Shown here: positions 6,694 to 8,566 of the stretch, in pieces
Position numbering within the stretch: the first letter of the stretch is position 1
Layout: the number at the start of each line of letters is the position of its first letter
From: Planctomycetota bacterium
GTDB lineage: Bacteria > Planctomycetota > Planctomycetia > Pirellulales > Pirellulaceae
Assembly: GCA_024277285.1 (NCBI GenBank)
Contig: JAJRVM010000048.1
Coordinates: 1-8,566, forward strand
Direction of reading: 5' to 3'
Length of the DNA: 8,566 nucleotides
The notes under the pieces: generated by a model
Database searches by the model: none
What the model was told of the DNA's origin: nothing
The model's input: the letters and a program-made list of their open reading frames with translations, nothing else
Position numbers and translations under genes: made by a program

Positions 6694-8019
6694 ATGTCCA
6701 CAAATACGCAACGCCGCGTCGTAATTACGGGCCTTGGTCTGATCAGCCCACTTGGCAACACGCCCGAGTCATTTTGGAATGCGCTGAACTCCGGCACCTC
6801 GGGCGTTCGCGCACTGGAAGACCTGCCCGCCAAGCTTCTGGCCATGCCATGGGCTGCGGAAGCACGCGATTTCACCGGCCATATCGACGATTTCGGCACG
6901 CTCGAAAAGACCCAAAAACGGTCCATTCGCAAGGGCATTAAAGTGATGTGCCGCGAGATCCAGATGGGCGTGGCGGCAGCTCAACGCGCGCTGAACGACG
7001 CCGGTCTCAAAATCGGAGATTACGATGTTGAACGAACCGGCGTGCTTTTTGGCAGCGACTATATCCTGTCCGGACCCGACGAGTTCATTGATGCGATGGC
7101 GAGCTGTCGAGATGCAGAGAAACAGTTTGACTACGACCAGTGGGCGGACCAGGGGATCCCGAAAATCACTCCACTTTGGCTACTCAAGTACCTGCCGAAC
7201 ATGCCGGCGAGCCATATCGCGATCTACAACGACCTGCGCGGTCCAAGCAATTCGCTGACCATGCGCGAAGCGTCGGCCAATTCGGCCATCGGTGAAGCCA
7301 CGCATTTGATCGCGCGCGGCAGCGCCGACACAATGATCGCCGGAGCTACCGGCACGCGCGTCCATCCGATCCGCTCGCTGCACGTCGTATTGCAGGAAGA
7401 AATCGCCGCAACCGGAGACGACCCAGCCAAAGCTTGCAAGCCATTTGACAAGAACCGCTGCGGTATGGTGCTCGGCGAAGGAGCTGGTGCGATCGTCCTG
7501 GAATCGCTCGATTCAGCGTTGGCGCGAGGGGCAGCCATCCTGGGCGAAGTGGTCGGCTCGGGATCGTCCGCCGTCATGGATGTTCGCGGAGTAGGCAACC
7601 TGCAGCAAGCTTGTGCGATTGCCATGCGACAGACTTTGCAAAACTCTCAGCTTGCCCCCGAGGACGTCGGGCACATCCATGCCCATGGTGTTTCGACTTG
7701 CCGCGGTGACGCGGAAGAAGCACAGGCCATTGCTGAAGTTTTCGGCAAACGCCACGACCCAATCCCCGTGACGGCAGCCAAGAGCTACCTCGGGAATTCC
7801 GGTGCCGGTTGCGGCGTTATCGAATTGATTGCCAGTCTGCTTGCGATTCAACACGGGAATCTCTTTCCCGTGTTGAACCATACCACTACGGATCCCGACT
7901 GCCCCATTAACGTCGTGACCGCGTCCAACACCCCTCCGGGTGAGTCATTTGTGAACATCAATGTGACCCCCTTGGGGCAGGCCAGCGCGGTGGCCGTGCG
8001 GCGTTTCAACGCGGCCTAA
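6694..8019 (+). CDS. FabF-fold beta-ketoacyl synthase homologue lacking Cys and second His (CLF-like or decarboxylase-like)
   Basis: A 441-residue thiolase-fold protein of the FabF/KAS II family, full length. The N-terminus RRVVITGLGLISPLG (7-21), the GPSNS loop (183-187), IGEA (199-202), FDKNRCGMVLGEGAG (251-265), HAHGVSTCRGDAEEAQA (329-345) and AAKSYLGNSG (361-370) align with FabF motifs. The nucleophilic Cys of the TACTS-type motif is Glu192 here (TMREAS). The first His (His331) and the Lys (Lys363) are kept, but the second His (KSMTGH in FabF) is Asn368 (KSYLGN). The C-terminal NSFGFGG gating loop is replaced by NVTPLGQ (423-429). Normal condensing activity is therefore unlikely. Loss of the Cys is known from chain-length factors (Gln) and KSQ decarboxylases, so a non-catalytic partner of another ketosynthase, or a decarboxylase, is inferred. 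The ATG at 6694 lacks a Shine-Dalgarno, but the frame has a stop at 6628-6630 and no other start between. No ACP or partner synthase is in the window. Confidence 0.92.
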   Translation: MSTNTQRRVVITGLGLISPLGNTPESFWNALNSGTSGVRALEDLPAKLLAMPWAAEARDFTGHIDDFGTLEKTQKRSIRKGIKVMCREIQMGVAAAQRALNDAGLKIGDYDVERTGVLFGSDYILSGPDEFIDAMASCRDAEKQFDYDQWADQGIPKITPLWLLKYLPNMPASHIAIYNDLRGPSNSLTMREASANSAIGEATHLIARGSADTMIAGATGTRVHPIRSLHVVLQEEIAATGDDPAKACKPFDKNRCGMVLGEGAGAIVLESLDSALARGAAILGEVVGSGSSAVMDVRGVGNLQQACAIAMRQTLQNSQLAPEDVGHIHAHGVSTCRGDAEEAQAIAEVFGKRHDPIPVTAAKSYLGNSGAGCGVIELIASLLAIQHGNLFPVLNHTTTDPDCPINVVTASNTPPGESFVNINVTPLGQASAVAVRRFNAA

Positions 8020-8022
8020 GCG

Positions 8023-8094
8023 AACCAGCAAGCTCTGCGCCACGCCTGAGCGGTGCTGCGTATTTGCCCACAAGCTGGTTGCTGCACAGAGCTT
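8023..8094 (+). other. Interleaved inverted repeats just after the ketosynthase-like gene (possible pseudoknot)
   Basis: AACCAGC (8023-8029) is complementary to GCTGGTT (8074-8080), and the adjoining AAGCTCTG (8030-8037) is complementary to CAGAGCTT (8087-8094). The order arm A, arm B, A', B' is that of an H-type pseudoknot rather than nested hairpins. A small hairpin around 8041-8055 could sit in the loop. It begins three bases after the stop codon, so it would be part of the mRNA 3' end. No U-run follows. Confidence 0.4.
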
Positions 8095-8097
8095 ACC

Positions 8098-8124
8098 GTC
8101 GCTTCGTCGCACTCGACGAAAGAC
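8098..8124 (+). terminator. Stem-loop downstream of the ketosynthase-like gene (weak terminator candidate)
   Basis: TTCGTCG (8103-8109) and CGACGAA (8114-8120) form a perfect 7-bp stem with loop CACT. GTC/GAC (8098-8100/8122-8124) can extend it past a small internal loop. It lies 80 bp after the stop codon. It lacks a U-run (ATTACCCCC follows), so intrinsic termination is uncertain. Confidence 0.35.
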
Positions 8125-8310
8125 ATTACCCCCACCGTCCCCCCCATTGCTGCCAGTTTGACCATGATCGGATACATGAGGCAAGCAAGTCCGGAACCAG
8201 CGCGAGATTGACAGGCCTGCAATTGAGCGGCGAGAGTCCATCGGGCCTCGGCCAAGCCACACTTAGGCGGCCGGTGCGGGCGGGCGATGCCCTCGACGCC
8301 GGGTGGCATA

Positions 8311-8417
8311 AAGAAGGGATTCTGGCGGTCCGGCGCTCTTTCTGCCCACGATGTTTCTTGCCCTTTAGGGCCGTGCCGTCGAAGTTGGCTTCTTGGTGGT
8401 TCTCTTGAGAGGGCAAA
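8311..8417 (+). repeat. 107-bp repeat, copy 1
   Basis: Matches 8435-8541 at 104 of 107 positions (differences at 8390, 8408 and 8409), with a period of 124 bp and a 17-bp spacer. It starts AAGAAGGGATTCTGGCGG and ends GAGAGGGCAAA. Internal pairing is possible: GCCC/GGGC at 8360-8363/8368-8371 (loop TTTA), competing with TTGCCCT (8358-8364) against AGGGCAA (8410-8416). It is likely an interspersed non-coding repeat. Confidence 0.94.
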
Positions 8418-8434
8418 GAAGATTAGGGGCAAAG

Positions 8435-8541
8435 AAGAAGGGATTCTGGCGGTCCGGCGCTCTTTCTGCCCACGATGTTTCTTGCCCTTTAGGGCCGTGC
8501 CGTCGAAGTTGGCGTCTTGGTGGTTCTCTTGGAAGGGCAAA
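8435..8541 (+). repeat. 107-bp repeat, copy 2
   Basis: Second copy of 8311-8417, 97% identical. In this copy the long-range arms pair over eight bases (TTGCCCTT 8482-8489 with AAGGGCAA 8533-8540), one more than in copy 1, because of the 8408/8409 differences. The array may continue beyond the right edge of the window, which ends 25 bp later. Confidence 0.94.
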
Positions 8542-8566
8542 AAAGCCGGACAGAGCCGGTCAAATC

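Larger units (their letters stand above)
8020..8566. other. Intergenic region with hairpins and a duplicated repeat, no convincing gene
   Basis: About 550 bp after the ketosynthase-like gene. Open frames exist on both strands, but they run through the duplicated 107-bp repeat and are Arg/Lys/Pro-rich, with no domain or start signal that I recognise. 8023-8124 holds the paired arms described separately, 8125-8310 shows no structure I can name beyond C-rich runs (8130-8150), and 8311-8541 is the duplicated repeat. Confidence 0.65.

Noticed and set aside
8016..8540. Minus-strand frames across the 3' repeats (Lys/Arg-rich peptide repeated twice)
   Set aside because: The repeated peptide simply mirrors the 107-bp DNA repeat, changes frame between copies because the 124-bp period is not a multiple of three, and has no start signal or domain.

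Overview
The window looks like chromosomal DNA from a GC-rich, loosely packed bacterial genome, most likely a planctomycete (Pirellulales-like). This is an inference from three things: a secreted formylglycine-type S1 sulfatase, a secretin-like exported protein with a long Ala/Pro/Thr-rich linker, and wide intergenic gaps full of repeats. No rRNA, tRNA, CRISPR array or transposase was seen.

All five confident genes lie on the + strand. 1-165 is a CT-rich 8-bp/7-bp tandem repeat whose minus strand is a run of G-quadruplex motifs. 231-1037 encodes a classical short-chain dehydrogenase/reductase. 1208-2668 encodes an exported sulfatase with the CTPSR maturation motif. 2669-2804 holds an elaborate set of inverted repeats, followed by xylose isomerase (xylA, 2805-4115). 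4116-4997 is a gap of about 880 bp. It contains a perfect 54-bp direct repeat, a cluster of CACTGC/GCAGTG words in both orientations, a coding-like minus-strand stretch that may be a gene relic, and a candidate promoter for the next gene. 4998-6512 (GTG start, strong Shine-Dalgarno) encodes a secretin-like exported protein. 6694-8019 encodes a FabF-fold ketosynthase homologue that has lost the nucleophilic Cys (Glu instead) and the second catalytic His (Asn instead). 8020-8566 has no convincing gene. It holds hairpins, a possible pseudoknot and two 97%-identical copies of a 107-bp repeat.

Functionally the genes are only loosely connected. The sulfatase (removing sulfate from extracellular or periplasmic sulfated glycans) and xylose isomerase (aldose-ketose isomerisation) would fit use of complex polysaccharides, and the SDR could be an accessory oxidoreductase. 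The secretin-like protein and the ketosynthase homologue appear to be separate transcription units, each with its own candidate promoter. Spacings of 136-880 bp between genes argue against one tight operon.

The most unusual items are the Glu-His-Asn ketosynthase homologue, the structured region ahead of xylA, and the two repeat-rich intergenic regions.
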